DNA from: Gammaproteobacteria bacterium
GTDB taxonomy: Bacteria > Pseudomonadota > Gammaproteobacteria > Steroidobacterales > Steroidobacteraceae
Direction of reading: 5' to 3'
Length of the DNA stretch: 64,000 bases
Assembly: GCA_016707425.1 (NCBI GenBank)
Contig: JADJHU010000001.1
Location: forward strand, 124,001-188,000
The notes beneath the pieces are model-generated. The model was given only the letters and a program-made list of their open reading frames with translations, had not been told where the DNA came from and did not search any database. Shown here one piece after another: positions 44,035-52,927 of this stretch (within the stretch, counting starts at the first letter, position 1; the number at the start of each line of letters is the position of its first letter). A program made the translations under genes and the position numbers.

Positions 44035-45257
44035 TCAGGGCGCCGCGGCGAGCACGCTGCCGCCCCGGCGCGCACGCGCGAAGCTCGTGCCGTCGGGCGG
44101 ATTCGCCTCGAAGTAGCCGCGGATTCCGCCAAAGATCGCCTGCGCCAGCCGCCCCTGGTGATCCTCCGCGCCCAGGCGCCGCTCGTCGCCGCCATTCGAG
44201 ATGTAGGCGGTCTCGATGAGCATGGAGGGGATATCAGGCGATTTCAGCACGAGAAAGCCCGCCTGCTGTACGCGAGGCTTGCGCACCTCGGCGATGCGAC
44301 CGAGCGAACCGAGCACCCGCTGGGCCGCCTCCATGCTTGACCCGATGGCGGCAGACTGCGAGAGGTCGAGCAGCACGGTGGCAAGCACGTCGTCCTTGTC
44401 ATCGAGCGACACGCCACCCTTCAGGTCCGCGGCGTTCTCGCGCTCGGCGAGCCAGCGGGCCGCTTCGTCGGTGGCTCCGCGCTCGGAGAGCACGTAGACG
44501 GAAGCCCCCGAGATCTCGCGCTTCGGAATGGAGTCAGCATGGACGGAGACGAAGAGGTCGGCCTTGCCGGGCGCGCGCGCCGGATGCGCTCACGGTGCGC
44601 GATGTAGTAGTCCCCGTCGCGCGTGAGGATTGCCCGCATGCCCGGTTCGGCATCGATCCGCGCCGCAAGCCGGCGGGCAATCGCCAGCACCACGTCCTTC
44701 TCGCGCGTGCCGGCGTGACCGATGGCACCGGGATCGGCTCCGCCGTGCCCGGCATCGATCGCCACGACGATGTCGCGCCCGGAATCCGCCGGCGCATGCG
44801 TCGCGACCACGGCCACCGGCGTCGCGGCCGGCTCTGCCCCGAAATCGACGAGCAGACGGTAACCAGGCGCGGCTCCGGACGAGGTGAGCGACGCCCGCGC
44901 AGGCATCTTCGATTCGAGGTCGAACACCAGCCGCAGGGTACTGCCCGCCTGCGCTCCGGCCCGGATGCTCCTGATCGGACCCGCGCCCTGAGGCAGACGC
45001 ACGCCCGGTCTGAGCACTGCGTTGCGAACATCGATCACGACACGGTGCGGGTTGTCGAGCGTGAACAGGTGATGCGAGGCCTTGCCCGAGAGCTCGATGA
45101 CCGCCTGCGTTCCTTCCGGGGTGCTCTCGAGCCGCACGTCACGCGCGACGACACCCGGCGACGCCGCGGCGGCAACGCCCGCCGCCAGCGCAAGCAGCGC
45201 CCCCCCGAGCCATCGGGCGAGAACGGAGCGACAGGTGACGAGGCTGCCCGGCTTCAT
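44035..45257 (-). CDS. N-acetylmuramoyl-L-alanine amidase, AmiC/AmiB type (frameshifted as given)
   Basis: Across two frames the product is about 408 residues: signal peptide MKPGSLVTCRSVLARWLGGA and LLALAAGVAAAA, an AMIN domain (DVRLESTPEGTQAVIELSGK), then Amidase_3 with zinc ligands in VVAIDAGHGGADPGAIG, GTREKD and VSVHADS, and the catalytic Glu in PSMLIETAYISNGGDE. It cleaves the amide between MurNAc and the stem peptide during cell separation. One base is missing near 44566-44571 in a GC-repeat, between RARPG and KADLFVS. An alternative longer start exists at 45290. Placement between tsaE and mutL is the usual AmiB locus. Confidence 0.86.
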
Positions 45258-45327
45258 GGCACCATAATCTACGGCGCACGCGAAGCTCATTCAAGCAGAA
45301 TTAAGGGATTACGGCCGCCAATTAATT

Positions 45328-45828
45328 CTAGATCTGACTCGAGGTGAGAGCGGCCACCCTTTGATCCCACTGACGTCCGAGGTCACTCACGCCGAGGGCC
45401 GCCAGATGATGCGCGCGGGCGCCGGACTCGAGCCGTATCCGCAGATCCGGCATGGGCAACTCGCCACTGCCACGATCCGGCCACTCGACGAGCCACAGAT
45501 GTCCGGCCGTGTGCAAGTCCCTCAGCCCGAGCTGTTCCAGCTCACGCGGCTCCTGCAGCCGATAGAGATCGAGATGCACGACGGTCAGCGCATCACAGGC
45601 GTAGGCCTCGAGCAGCGTGTAGCTCGGGCTGCGAACGGGTCCCGTGATCCCGAGCGCCCGCAGAAAGCCCCGCGCCCAGGTCGTCTTTCCGGCGCCGAGC
45701 TCGCCCTCGAGGAAGACGAGCACCGGCTGCTGCACGACAGGCCCGGGGAGAGACCGCGCGAAGCATGCTCCGCACTGCTCGGTGGCTTCAGTCGAGACGA
45801 GCGCTACGCGCAGTGCAGGATCATTCAC
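45328..45828 (-). CDS. tsaE: tRNA threonylcarbamoyladenosine biosynthesis ATPase TsaE
   Basis: The protein has 166 residues. LEGELGAGKTTWARGFLRAL is the Walker A region, SPSYTLLEAYACD and VHLDLYRLQEPRELEQLGL are the TsaE signatures, and LWLVEWPDRG is also conserved. It supports t6A formation with TsaB and TsaD. The GTG start overlaps the nnr stop (GTGA); the longer in-frame extension runs inside nnr. Confidence 0.93.
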   Translation of the reverse strand: MNDPALRVALVSTEATEQCGACFARSLPGPVVQQPVLVFLEGELGAGKTTWARGFLRALGITGPVRSPSYTLLEAYACDALTVVHLDLYRLQEPRELEQLGLRDLHTAGHLWLVEWPDRGSGELPMPDLRIRLESGARAHHLAALGVSDLGRQWDQRVAALTSSQI

Positions 45829-47318
45829 CTGCGATTGACCCAGGTTCGCAGCTCCCGGAGCACGTCGGAGGCCATCAGGCCACGCTGCCCGGCGAGCGCC
45901 GCGGTATCGCCCGCCAGGGCATGGACGAGCACGCCGGCACGCGCGGCCGCCTGCAGCCGCCCGCACTGGGCGAGCACGCCGGCGATGGCGCCGGTGAGCA
46001 CGTCGCCCATGCCAGGGCTCGCCATCCCGGGGTTGCCGCGCTCGCAGATCGCCGGGATCTCGCCCCGCATGCCGATGAGCGTCCCGGCCCCCTTCAGCAC
46101 GACCACGCCACCATAGCGTTCGACGAGGGCATCGAGTGCCGCGAGCCGATCGCGCTGCACCTCACCCGTCCCGCAGCCGAGCAGGCGCGCCGCCTCCCCC
46201 GGATGCGGCGTGAGGATCCAGCGGCCCGGTTCGCGCAGCCGCTCGCCGTTTGCTGCCGCCGCGATCAGGTTCAGGGCATCCGCATCGACGACCATGGGCT
46301 TCTGGCTCGCGAGCACGCGCTCCAGCGCCATCGCCGCCCAGGTCGATCGGCCGAGTCCCGGGCCCACCGCCACCACATCGGCGCGCGCCAGCGGCTCCTC
46401 GAGCGCGCTCGCCTCGGCAAGCGGCATGCAGATGATTTCCGGGCAGCCGCCCGCGATGGCGGCGAGATTCTCGGGAGCAGCCGCGACGGTGACGAGACCG
46501 GCGCCGACACGCAGTGCCGCCTCACCCGCGAGGCGTGCCGCCCCCGGCATCCCCGTCCCGCCGCCCACCACGAGCACGTGCCCGAAGCTGCCCTTGTGCG
46601 CCGCCCGGCGCCTCGGTGGCAGCGCCTGCGCGATCTCGCATTCGGCGAGGCGCACGAGCCGCGGCTCGAACCCCGGCTGATCAGGCGCGGCGACCTCGAG
46701 GTCATCGAAGAACAGCGTGCCCGTGTACTCGGGACCGTCCCCGACGAAGAGACCGGTCTTGAGCCCGACGAAGGTGATCGTGCAGTCGGCACGCACCGCC
46801 GCACCCAGCGGCGCGCCGAGATCGGAGCTGAGCCCGGAGGGTACGTCGAGCGCAAAGACCGGACGGCCCGCGGCATTGATTGCCGCGATCACACCGGCCG
46901 CATCCTCGCGCACCGAGCTCGTGAGTCCCGTGCCGAGGAGCGCATCGACGATCACCTCCCCTGTCCCGAGCGCCGCGGAGTCGAAGGGGAGCACGCGTCC
47001 ACTGCTCGCACGGAAATCGTCGTACGCCTGACGTGCATCGCCCTGCAGACGGTCGGGCGGCACGGCGGCGAGCGCACTCACCGTGAGGCCGGCGGCCTGT
47101 GCAAAACGCGCGAGCACATAGCCATCCCCGCCGTTGTTGCCGCCGCCGCAGACGACGACGATGCGATATGCGGTGGGCCAGCGCGAACGCAGCACCCGCA
47201 GGCTCGCCTCGCCCGCGCGCTTCATCAGCGTGTAGCCGGGAATCCCCAGCGTTCCGATGGCATGGTGGTCGAGGGCGCGCACCTGCGCAGACGTGTAGAT
47301 CGCATTCGGCAGAGCCAT
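45825..47318 (-). CDS. nnr: Bifunctional NAD(P)H-hydrate epimerase / dehydratase
   Basis: The protein has 497 residues. The N-terminal YjeF_N epimerase domain spans about 1-210 (VVCGGGNNGGDGYVLARFA, DALLGTGLTSSVREDAAGVI). The C-terminal ribokinase-like dehydratase domain spans about 220-490 (GSFGHVLVVGGGTGMPGAAR, WILTPHPGEAARLLG, NPGMASPGMGDVLTGAIAG with catalytic Asp). It repairs hydrated NADH and NADPH. It is first in the tsaE-amidase-mutL run and divergent from queG with 32 bases between starts. Confidence 0.95.
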   Translation of the reverse strand: MALPNAIYTSAQVRALDHHAIGTLGIPGYTLMKRAGEASLRVLRSRWPTAYRIVVVCGGGNNGGDGYVLARFAQAAGLTVSALAAVPPDRLQGDARQAYDDFRASSGRVLPFDSAALGTGEVIVDALLGTGLTSSVREDAAGVIAAINAAGRPVFALDVPSGLSSDLGAPLGAAVRADCTITFVGLKTGLFVGDGPEYTGTLFFDDLEVAAPDQPGFEPRLVRLAECEIAQALPPRRRAAHKGSFGHVLVVGGGTGMPGAARLAGEAALRVGAGLVTVAAAPENLAAIAGGCPEIICMPLAEASALEEPLARADVVAVGPGLGRSTWAAMALERVLASQKPMVVDADALNLIAAAANGERLREPGRWILTPHPGEAARLLGCGTGEVQRDRLAALDALVERYGGVVVLKGAGTLIGMRGEIPAICERGNPGMASPGMGDVLTGAIAGVLAQCGRLQAAARAGVLVHALAGDTAALAGQRGLMASDVLRELRTWVNRR

Positions 47319-47350
47319 GCCGTCATTATACTGGCGTACGGAATGCGCCC

Positions 47351-48439
47351 ATGACGGAAATCCCTGAGTCGCAACTCCACGCGCTGAAGCGCGAGATCAT
47401 CGGCGCGGGCCGCGCGCTCGGCTTCCGCACGCTCGGTGTCGCCGGGATCGAACCCGGCGAGGATGCGCAGCACCTCGAGCGGTGGCTCGCGCGGAACCAT
47501 CACGGCGAGATGGGCTACATGGCGCGCCACGGCACGAAGCGCACGCGGCCCGACGAGCTCGTGCCGGGCACCGTCCGCGTCCTCAGCGCGCGCATGGATT
47601 ACTGGCCCGGAGAATCCCGGGCGGCACGCGAGGTGCTCGCCGATCCCGCGCTCGGCTACGTGTCACGCTACGCCCTGGGGCGCGACTATCACAAAGTGCT
47701 GCGCAGGGCGCTCGCAAAGCTCGCCGAACACGTCGCTGCGATCACCGGTCCCGTCGGCTACCGCGTATTCGTCGACAGCGGACCGGTGCTCGAACGCGCG
47801 TTTGCCCGCAACGCCGGCCTTGGCTGGATCGGCAAGCACACGAATCTCATCGCACGCGATGCCGGCAGCTGGTTCTTCATCGGCGAGATGCTCACCGATC
47901 TCCCGCTGCCCGTGGATGAGCCGGCGAGCGCACACTGCGGGAGCTGCACGGCCTGCATCCCCGCCTGTCCCACCGGCGCGATCGTGGCGCCCTGGCAGCT
48001 CGATGCGCGGCGCTGCATCTCCTACCTCACGATCGAGCTGCACGGCCCGCTCCCCGAGGCGCTGCGCGAGGGCATCGGCAACCGCATCTACGGCTGCGAC
48101 GACTGTCAGCTGGTCTGCCCCTGGAACAAGTTCGCACGCGCGGCGGCGCACCCGGACTTCAAGGTGCGCCACGGCCTCGATGCCCCGCGTCTCGCGGAGC
48201 TCTTCGCCTGGACCGAAGAGACCTTCGCCGGGCGCATGCAGGGCTCGGCGATCTGGCGCATCGGCCACGAGCGCTGGTTGCGCAACATCGCCGTCGCGCT
48301 CGGCAATGGACCGGGTTCGCCAGAAGCCCTGCGCGCGCTCGAGAGTCGCCGCAACGACCCGTCCAGCCTCGTGCGCGAGCACGTCGCGTGGGCGCTCGCG
48401 CGCCACCGGCTCAGAGGCGAAGCTGCAGGTTATCGATGA
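47351..48439 (+). CDS. queG: Epoxyqueuosine reductase QueG
   Basis: The protein has 362 residues. Two [4Fe-4S] sites are clear: HCGSCTACIPACPTGAI and YGCDDCQLVCPWNKFA. YRVFVDSGPVLERAFARNAG and LGWIGKHTNLI form the cobalamin-binding region. It reduces epoxyqueuosine to queuosine in tRNA. The upstream in-frame extension lies in the nnr promoter and antisense and was rejected. The end overlaps the convergent panC by 29 bases. Confidence 0.95.
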   Translation: MTEIPESQLHALKREIIGAGRALGFRTLGVAGIEPGEDAQHLERWLARNHHGEMGYMARHGTKRTRPDELVPGTVRVLSARMDYWPGESRAAREVLADPALGYVSRYALGRDYHKVLRRALAKLAEHVAAITGPVGYRVFVDSGPVLERAFARNAGLGWIGKHTNLIARDAGSWFFIGEMLTDLPLPVDEPASAHCGSCTACIPACPTGAIVAPWQLDARRCISYLTIELHGPLPEALREGIGNRIYGCDDCQLVCPWNKFARAAAHPDFKVRHGLDAPRLAELFAWTEETFAGRMQGSAIWRIGHERWLRNIAVALGNGPGSPEALRALESRRNDPSSLVREHVAWALARHRLRGEAAGYR

Positions 48440-49259
48440 GGCGCGCCTTGCCGAGCCTTGCGGCCGTGAGGACGACGAAGTGCCGCGTATCCGGCTGCGC
48501 CGGATCGAGGTTACTCCCCTCGCGCACCTCGAAGTAGTCGGGCTGGAAGCCCGCCTGTGCCAGCGCATTGCGCCCTTCCTGTCCGATGGCCGCGAAATCG
48601 CGCGAACCGGCACTCAGCGCACCGACTGCGCGCGTGAGCTCCTGATGGATGCGCGGCGCGACGCGCCGCTCCTCGGCCGAGAGATACCGGTTTCGTGAGC
48701 TCATCGCGAGCCCGTCCGGCTCACGCACCGTCGGAGCGCCGATAATCTCGACCGGCAGGCAGAGCTCGAGCACCATGCGGCGGATGACGGTGAGCTGCTG
48801 GTAGTCCTTCTCCCCGAAGATCGCCACATCCGGGAGAACGATCGCGAAGAGCTTCGCCACCACGGTCGCCACACCCTGGAAGTGCCCCGGGCGATAGGCC
48901 CCGCAGAGGACCTCCGAGAGCCCCGGCACCTCGATGCGCGTGGCCCGCTCGGCGCCGTTCGGGTACATCTCGGCGACTTCGGGCATGAACATCAGGTCGC
49001 AGCCGGCGTCGCGCAGCATGCGCTCATCCTCGCGCGGCGTGCGCGGGTAGTGCGCGAAGTCCTCGTTCGGTCCGAACTGCATCGGATTCACGAAGAGACT
49101 CGCGACGAAGCGGTCACCGTAGCGACGCGCCATCTCGATGAGGCTGACGTGGCCGGCATGGAGATTCCCCATGGTCGGCACGAAGGCGACCCGCTGGCCA
49201 CTGTGATGCCACTCGCTGACACGCGCCCGGACGGCGGCAATCGCGGCAACCGTCTCCAT
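48411..49259 (-). CDS. panC: Pantoate--beta-alanine ligase
   Basis: The protein has 282 residues. VAFVPTMGNLHAGHVSLIEM holds the HxGH nucleotidyl motif, VNPMQFGPNEDFAHYPRTPR and CDLMFMPEV follow, and GAYRPGHFQGVATVVAKLF and FGEKDYQQLTVIRRMVL are diagnostic. It is the last step of pantothenate synthesis. Its start overlaps the panB stop by one base. Confidence 0.96.
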   Translation of the reverse strand: METVAAIAAVRARVSEWHHSGQRVAFVPTMGNLHAGHVSLIEMARRYGDRFVASLFVNPMQFGPNEDFAHYPRTPREDERMLRDAGCDLMFMPEVAEMYPNGAERATRIEVPGLSEVLCGAYRPGHFQGVATVVAKLFAIVLPDVAIFGEKDYQQLTVIRRMVLELCLPVEIIGAPTVREPDGLAMSSRNRYLSAEERRVAPRIHQELTRAVGALSAGSRDFAAIGQEGRNALAQAGFQPDYFEVREGSNLDPAQPDTRHFVVLTAARLGKARLIDNLQLRL

Positions 49260-50086
49260 CAGAAACAGTGCTCGGGTGCGGGGTAGTTACCCTGCTTGAC
49301 CGCCTGCACGAAGCGCCTGAGCGCCTCGAGGTTGTTGCCCGCGCCTTCCATGAAGTTCTGCACGAAGCGCGGCTTCCGCCCCGTCGTGATGTCCAGGATG
49401 TCGTAGAGGACGAGGATCTGCCCGTTGGTGTCCGGGCCGGCACCGATGCCGATCACCGGAACCTGAAGCTCTGCGGTGATGATCTTGCCGAGCTCACGCG
49501 GAACGCACTCCAGCAGGACGATGTCCGCACCGGCCGACTCGAGAGCCTTGGCGGTCTTCAGCATCTTCTCCGCCGCGCTCTGTTCGCGGCCCTGCACGCG
49601 AAAACCGCCCGTCTTGTGCACTGACTGCGGCTTGAGCCCGAGGTGGGCGCACACCGCAATGTCGTGGGAAGCGAGAAATTCGACGATCTCGATCTGCCCG
49701 CCGCCGCTCTCGAGCTTCACCATCTCGGCGCCACCCTCCTGCATCAGCCGCACGGCATTGAGGAGCGCCTGATCCTTGGAGGGGTAGCTCATGAAGGGCA
49801 GGTCGGCCATCAGCAGGGGACGGTGCAGGCCACGCGCGACCGCGCGGCAGTGATAAACCATGTCATCCATCGTCACCGGCACGGTCGTGTCGTGACCCTG
49901 GATCACCATGCCGAGGGAATCGCCGACCAGCACCACATCCACGTCGGCCTCGTCGAGGAGCGTGGCGAAGCTCGCGTCATAACAGGTGAGTGACGCGATC
50001 TTCTCGCCGCTGGCCTTCATGCGATCGAGCGTGGCGAGGGAGACCGGAGGCCGCGTCGAATCGCGCAGCTGCAGATGGGTGTACAT
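49259..50086 (-). CDS. panB: 3-methyl-2-oxobutanoate hydroxymethyltransferase
   Basis: The protein has 275 residues. SLTCYDASFATLLDEADVDV, LVGDSLGMVIQGHDTTVPVT, VKLESGGG, CAHLGLKPQSVHKTGGFRVQ and IGIGAGPDTNGQILVLYDIL are family landmarks with the metal-binding Asp and Glu residues. It makes ketopantoate from 2-oxoisovalerate. It forms an operon with panC. Confidence 0.96.
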   Translation of the reverse strand: MYTHLQLRDSTRPPVSLATLDRMKASGEKIASLTCYDASFATLLDEADVDVVLVGDSLGMVIQGHDTTVPVTMDDMVYHCRAVARGLHRPLLMADLPFMSYPSKDQALLNAVRLMQEGGAEMVKLESGGGQIEIVEFLASHDIAVCAHLGLKPQSVHKTGGFRVQGREQSAAEKMLKTAKALESAGADIVLLECVPRELGKIITAELQVPVIGIGAGPDTNGQILVLYDILDITTGRKPRFVQNFMEGAGNNLEALRRFVQAVKQGNYPAPEHCF

Positions 50087-50143
50087 CAGTGGCCAAGAAT
50101 GACGGAGCCCCGCCAGACAATCAACCCGGGGGCGTGCGCCCGT

Positions 50144-50803
50144 TCACAGCCCCCGGCTGCGCAGGGGATTGAAGTACAGGCGCCCCCGGCGCATGCGCAC
50201 GATCGCCCCGAGCAGCTCCTCGTAGTCGCCCGGATTGCTCACCGGGTCGATGCCCGCCGCATTCACGATGAGGAGCGGCGCCTCCTCGTACTCGTGGAAG
50301 AAGCGCGCATAGGCATCGTTCAGCCGCTCGAGATAGCCGCGCTCGATCAGCTGCTCATGGGGCAGGCCGCGTCGCGCGATGCGCTCGAGCAGCACGTCGG
50401 CCGGCGCCTGCAGGTACACCACGAGATCCGGCTGGGGCGGATCGATCTGCAGGCGCGCGTGCACCTGCTCATAGAGCTCGAGCTCCGCCACATCCAGCGT
50501 GAGCCGCGCGAAGAGGCGATCCTTGGCCACGAGGTAGTCGGCGACGCGTGCCGGAGCGAACAGATCCTGCTGCCGGAGCGCCGCGAGCTGCTGCGCGCGG
50601 GAAAAGAGGAAGTGCAGCTGCGCAGGCAGCGCACCAGCGCGGGGGTTGCGATAGAAGCGCTCGAGAAAAGGGTTCTGCTCGGGGTGTTCGAGCACCAGCT
50701 CTGCCCCGAGACTCGCGGCCAGGCGCTGCGCGAGGCTGGTCTTGCCGACTCCGATCGGGCCCTCGACGGCAATGAAACGGTGTGGCGCCTCCGCTTCACT
50801 CAT
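50144..50803 (-). CDS. Deoxynucleoside kinase family protein
   Basis: The protein has 219 residues. The P-loop IAVEGPIGVGKTSLAQRLAA is at about 11-30. LEHPEQNPFLERFYRNP, the DR-containing LVAKDRLFARLTLD, and LVVYLQAPADVLLERIARRG with the lid arginines fit the deoxyadenosine/deoxyguanosine kinase family. It salvages deoxynucleosides, and the exact specificity cannot be read. Its ATG overlaps the folK stop. This kinase next to folK and panB is a common gammaproteobacterial arrangement. Confidence 0.87.
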   Translation of the reverse strand: MSEAEAPHRFIAVEGPIGVGKTSLAQRLAASLGAELVLEHPEQNPFLERFYRNPRAGALPAQLHFLFSRAQQLAALRQQDLFAPARVADYLVAKDRLFARLTLDVAELELYEQVHARLQIDPPQPDLVVYLQAPADVLLERIARRGLPHEQLIERGYLERLNDAYARFFHEYEEAPLLIVNAAGIDPVSNPGDYEELLGAIVRMRRGRLYFNPLRSRGL

Positions 50804-51294
50804 CGATCGAGCCTCTGCACCCCGGCGGTGTCCACGTGCGCCAGAAGCGCTGCGACCCGCCCCAGCCCGGGGATCTCCAGCTCCGGCGCAATCTCCGCGA
50901 GCGGCACGAGCACGAAGGCGCGTTCGGCGATCCCGGGGTGGGGCAAGGTGAGGCCCGGATCGTCACGGCGCTCCCGCCCATAGACGAGCAGATCCAGATC
51001 GATCACCCGCGGCCCCCAGCGCTCTGGCGCCGGTTCACGCCCCAGGGCGCGCTCGAGCGCATGCAGCTCGCGCAGGAGGTCTCCCGCCGCAAGCTGCGTG
51101 AGGAGCCCGGCCACCGCATTCACGAAATCAGGCTGTGCGACCGGGCCCACGGGCTTCGTGGCATGGCAGGAGGAGCGGCTCACGAGCCGCGTGAGCGGCA
51201 GCTCCGCGAGGCGCGCGAGTGCCTGCTCGACCTGCCCGCGTGGTTCACGGAGGTTGCTGCCTACCCCGACGTAGGCTGGCTGCCAGACCGTCAC
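50800..51294 (-). CDS. folK: 2-amino-4-hydroxy-6-hydroxymethyldihydropteridine pyrophosphokinase
   Basis: The protein has 164 residues with a GTG start overlapping the pcnB stop (GTGA). AYVGVGSNLREPRGQVEQAL, CHATKPVGPVAQPDFVNAVA, ALGREPAPERWGPRVIDLDL and PHPGIAERAFVLVPLAEIAP are the HPPK signatures. It pyrophosphorylates the pterin precursor of folate. Confidence 0.95.
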   Translation of the reverse strand: MTVWQPAYVGVGSNLREPRGQVEQALARLAELPLTRLVSRSSCHATKPVGPVAQPDFVNAVAGLLTQLAAGDLLRELHALERALGREPAPERWGPRVIDLDLLVYGRERRDDPGLTLPHPGIAERAFVLVPLAEIAPELEIPGLGRVAALLAHVDTAGVQRLDR

Positions 51295-52770
51295 GAAGCG
51301 TCCGGGACGCGGGCGCCGGCCTTTCTGCGGCGCGGCCGGCGGCGACGGGATCCCCGTTTCGGGTCGGCTTCACCCGCCCCGGTGCGCGCGAGCTCGTCGG
51401 CCATCGGGCCACGCTCCTCGGGGGAAACCTGCTGTACACGCGTCCACCAGTCGGCCATCGCCCTGGGCGCCAGGCCGAGCCCGGCGCGCAGAACCAGCAG
51501 ATCGTAGGCCGCCCGGAAGCGGGGATGCTCGAGCAGCCTCAGCGCGCGCCGCCCGCGCGGATGCTCGAGCCGCGGCTGGAGCGCAAAGAGCTCCCGCACT
51601 CCGAGGGAAAAGCGCTTCGGGATGGTCACCCGCCCCTGCGCCCCGCGGACCGCATGCTCGACCGCATCGAGGATGGCATCCGTCTCGTGCCAGCGCTCAG
51701 GCGGCGACGCCTCGATCGCCGCGGCGATCGGTCCATAGAGCAGAAGCGCGAGCAGGAACGTGGGCGTCACGGGTTTGTCGGCCGCGACCCGCTCATCGGT
51801 ATTGCGCAACCCCCGCTCGAGCAGCCGCTCGACGAGCGGAGCCGGACGGGTCGCGAAGTAGCGCGACATTCGGCAGCAGTTCCTCGAGTAGCGCCCGCCG
51901 GCGCAGCACCTCGAGACTCTGCCGCCCGTGCCCGGTGAGAAAGAGCTTGACCATCTCGTCGAAGAGTCGCGCCGGCGGCACGTCCCCGAGCAGACCCTTC
52001 AGTCGCACGAGCGCCTCGGCCGCCGCCGGCTCGATCCCGAAGCCCAGCTTCGCCTCGAAGCGCGCCGCGCGCAGCATGCGCACCGGATCCTCGCGGTAGC
52101 GCGTCTCCGGATCGCCGATCAGGCGCAGTCGCCGCGCGGCAATGTCGGCCGAGCCCTCGACGTAATCCCAGACGGAGAAGTCGGCGATGTTGTAGTAGAG
52201 CGCGTTGCACGTGAAATCGCGCCGCCAGACGTCCTCGTCGATCGTGCCATAGACGTTGTCCCGCAGGATCCGCCCGCGCTCATCGAGCACGCGTTCGGAA
52301 TCGTCGCCTGCCTGCCCCGTGTCCTCCGGACCGAGTTCCTCCGGGCCAGAAGCCACAGGTTCGTCCAGCCCGGAGTCCTCGTCGCCCTCCGCATCGGCAT
52401 CCTCGAGCGGCTCCTCGGACTGCGCCGGGGCGCTCGCTGCGCGGAACGTGGCCACTTCGATGATCTCGCGGCCGAAGAACACATGCGCCAGGCGGAAGCG
52501 CCGCCCGATCAGGCGGCAGTTGCGGAACAACCGCTTCACCTCCTCGGGCAGCGCATCGGTGGCGACGTCGAAGTCCTTCGGCTCGATGCCCAGCATCAGG
52601 TCGCGCACACAGCCGCCGACCAGAAACGCCTGAAAACCTGCGTCCTTCAGGCGGTAGAGCACGCGCAGTGCATTCGGCGAAATCGCCGTGCGCGAGATGA
52701 CGTGCTGGTCGCGCGGGATGATGCGCGCCAGCGGGAGTGCCGCCGGTGGCGGCGCCGCAATGGGATCCAA
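51291..52770 (-). CDS. pcnB: Poly(A) polymerase I (frameshifted as given)
   Basis: Across two frames this is a complete PcnB of about 490 residues. VLYRLKDAGFQAFLVGGCVR, GIEPKDFDVATDA (catalytic DFD at 66-68), RRFRLAHVFFGREIIEVATF, RRDFTCNALYYNIADF and RYREDPVRMLRAARFEAKLG form the head and neck. The body follows in the other frame (RPAPLVERLLERGLRNTDER) and ends in a basic tail (RRRRPRRRKAG). One extra base near 51866-51872 breaks the frame. An unusual acidic insert at residues about 116-160 (EEPLEDADAEGDEDSGLDEP and on) lengthens the head domain. It adds 3' poly(A) tails that speed RNA decay. Confidence 0.88.
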
Positions 52771-52785
52771 CTGGGAGTATTCCGC

Positions 52786-52813
52786 TTGAGCTATGAATGG
52801 GCCCGCCTATAAT
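52786..52813 (+). promoter_or_regulatory. Sigma-70 promoter of tRNA-Glu
   Basis: TATAAT (52808-52813) is a perfect -10 box. TTGAGC (52786-52791) is a good -35 box at 16 bases spacing. A G/C-rich stretch follows, as in stringently controlled stable-RNA promoters. Transcription should start near 52820 and reach the tRNA at 52844. Confidence 0.7.
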
Positions 52814-52843
52814 ACCGCGCCTCCGGCGGGCACCCCGCTCCGC

Positions 52844-52919
52844 GCTCCCTTCGTCTAGAGGCCCAGGACATAGCCCTCTCAAGGCTGTAACACGGGTTCG
52901 AATCCCGTAGGGAGCGCCA
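52844..52919 (+). tRNA. tRNA-Glu (anticodon CTC)
   Basis: The acceptor GCTCCCT pairs with AGGGAGC. TTCGTCTAGAGGCCCAGGAC is the typical tRNA-Glu D region. The anticodon loop CTCTCAA (52876-52882) carries CTC at 52878-52880. GGTTCGAATCC is the T arm, and the CCA end is encoded. The gene is 76 bases long. Confidence 0.95.
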
Positions 52920-52927
52920 TTAAATCA

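Noticed and set aside
45765..47354. 529-codon open frame on the plus strand
   Set aside because: It is the antisense shadow of nnr and has no family signature.
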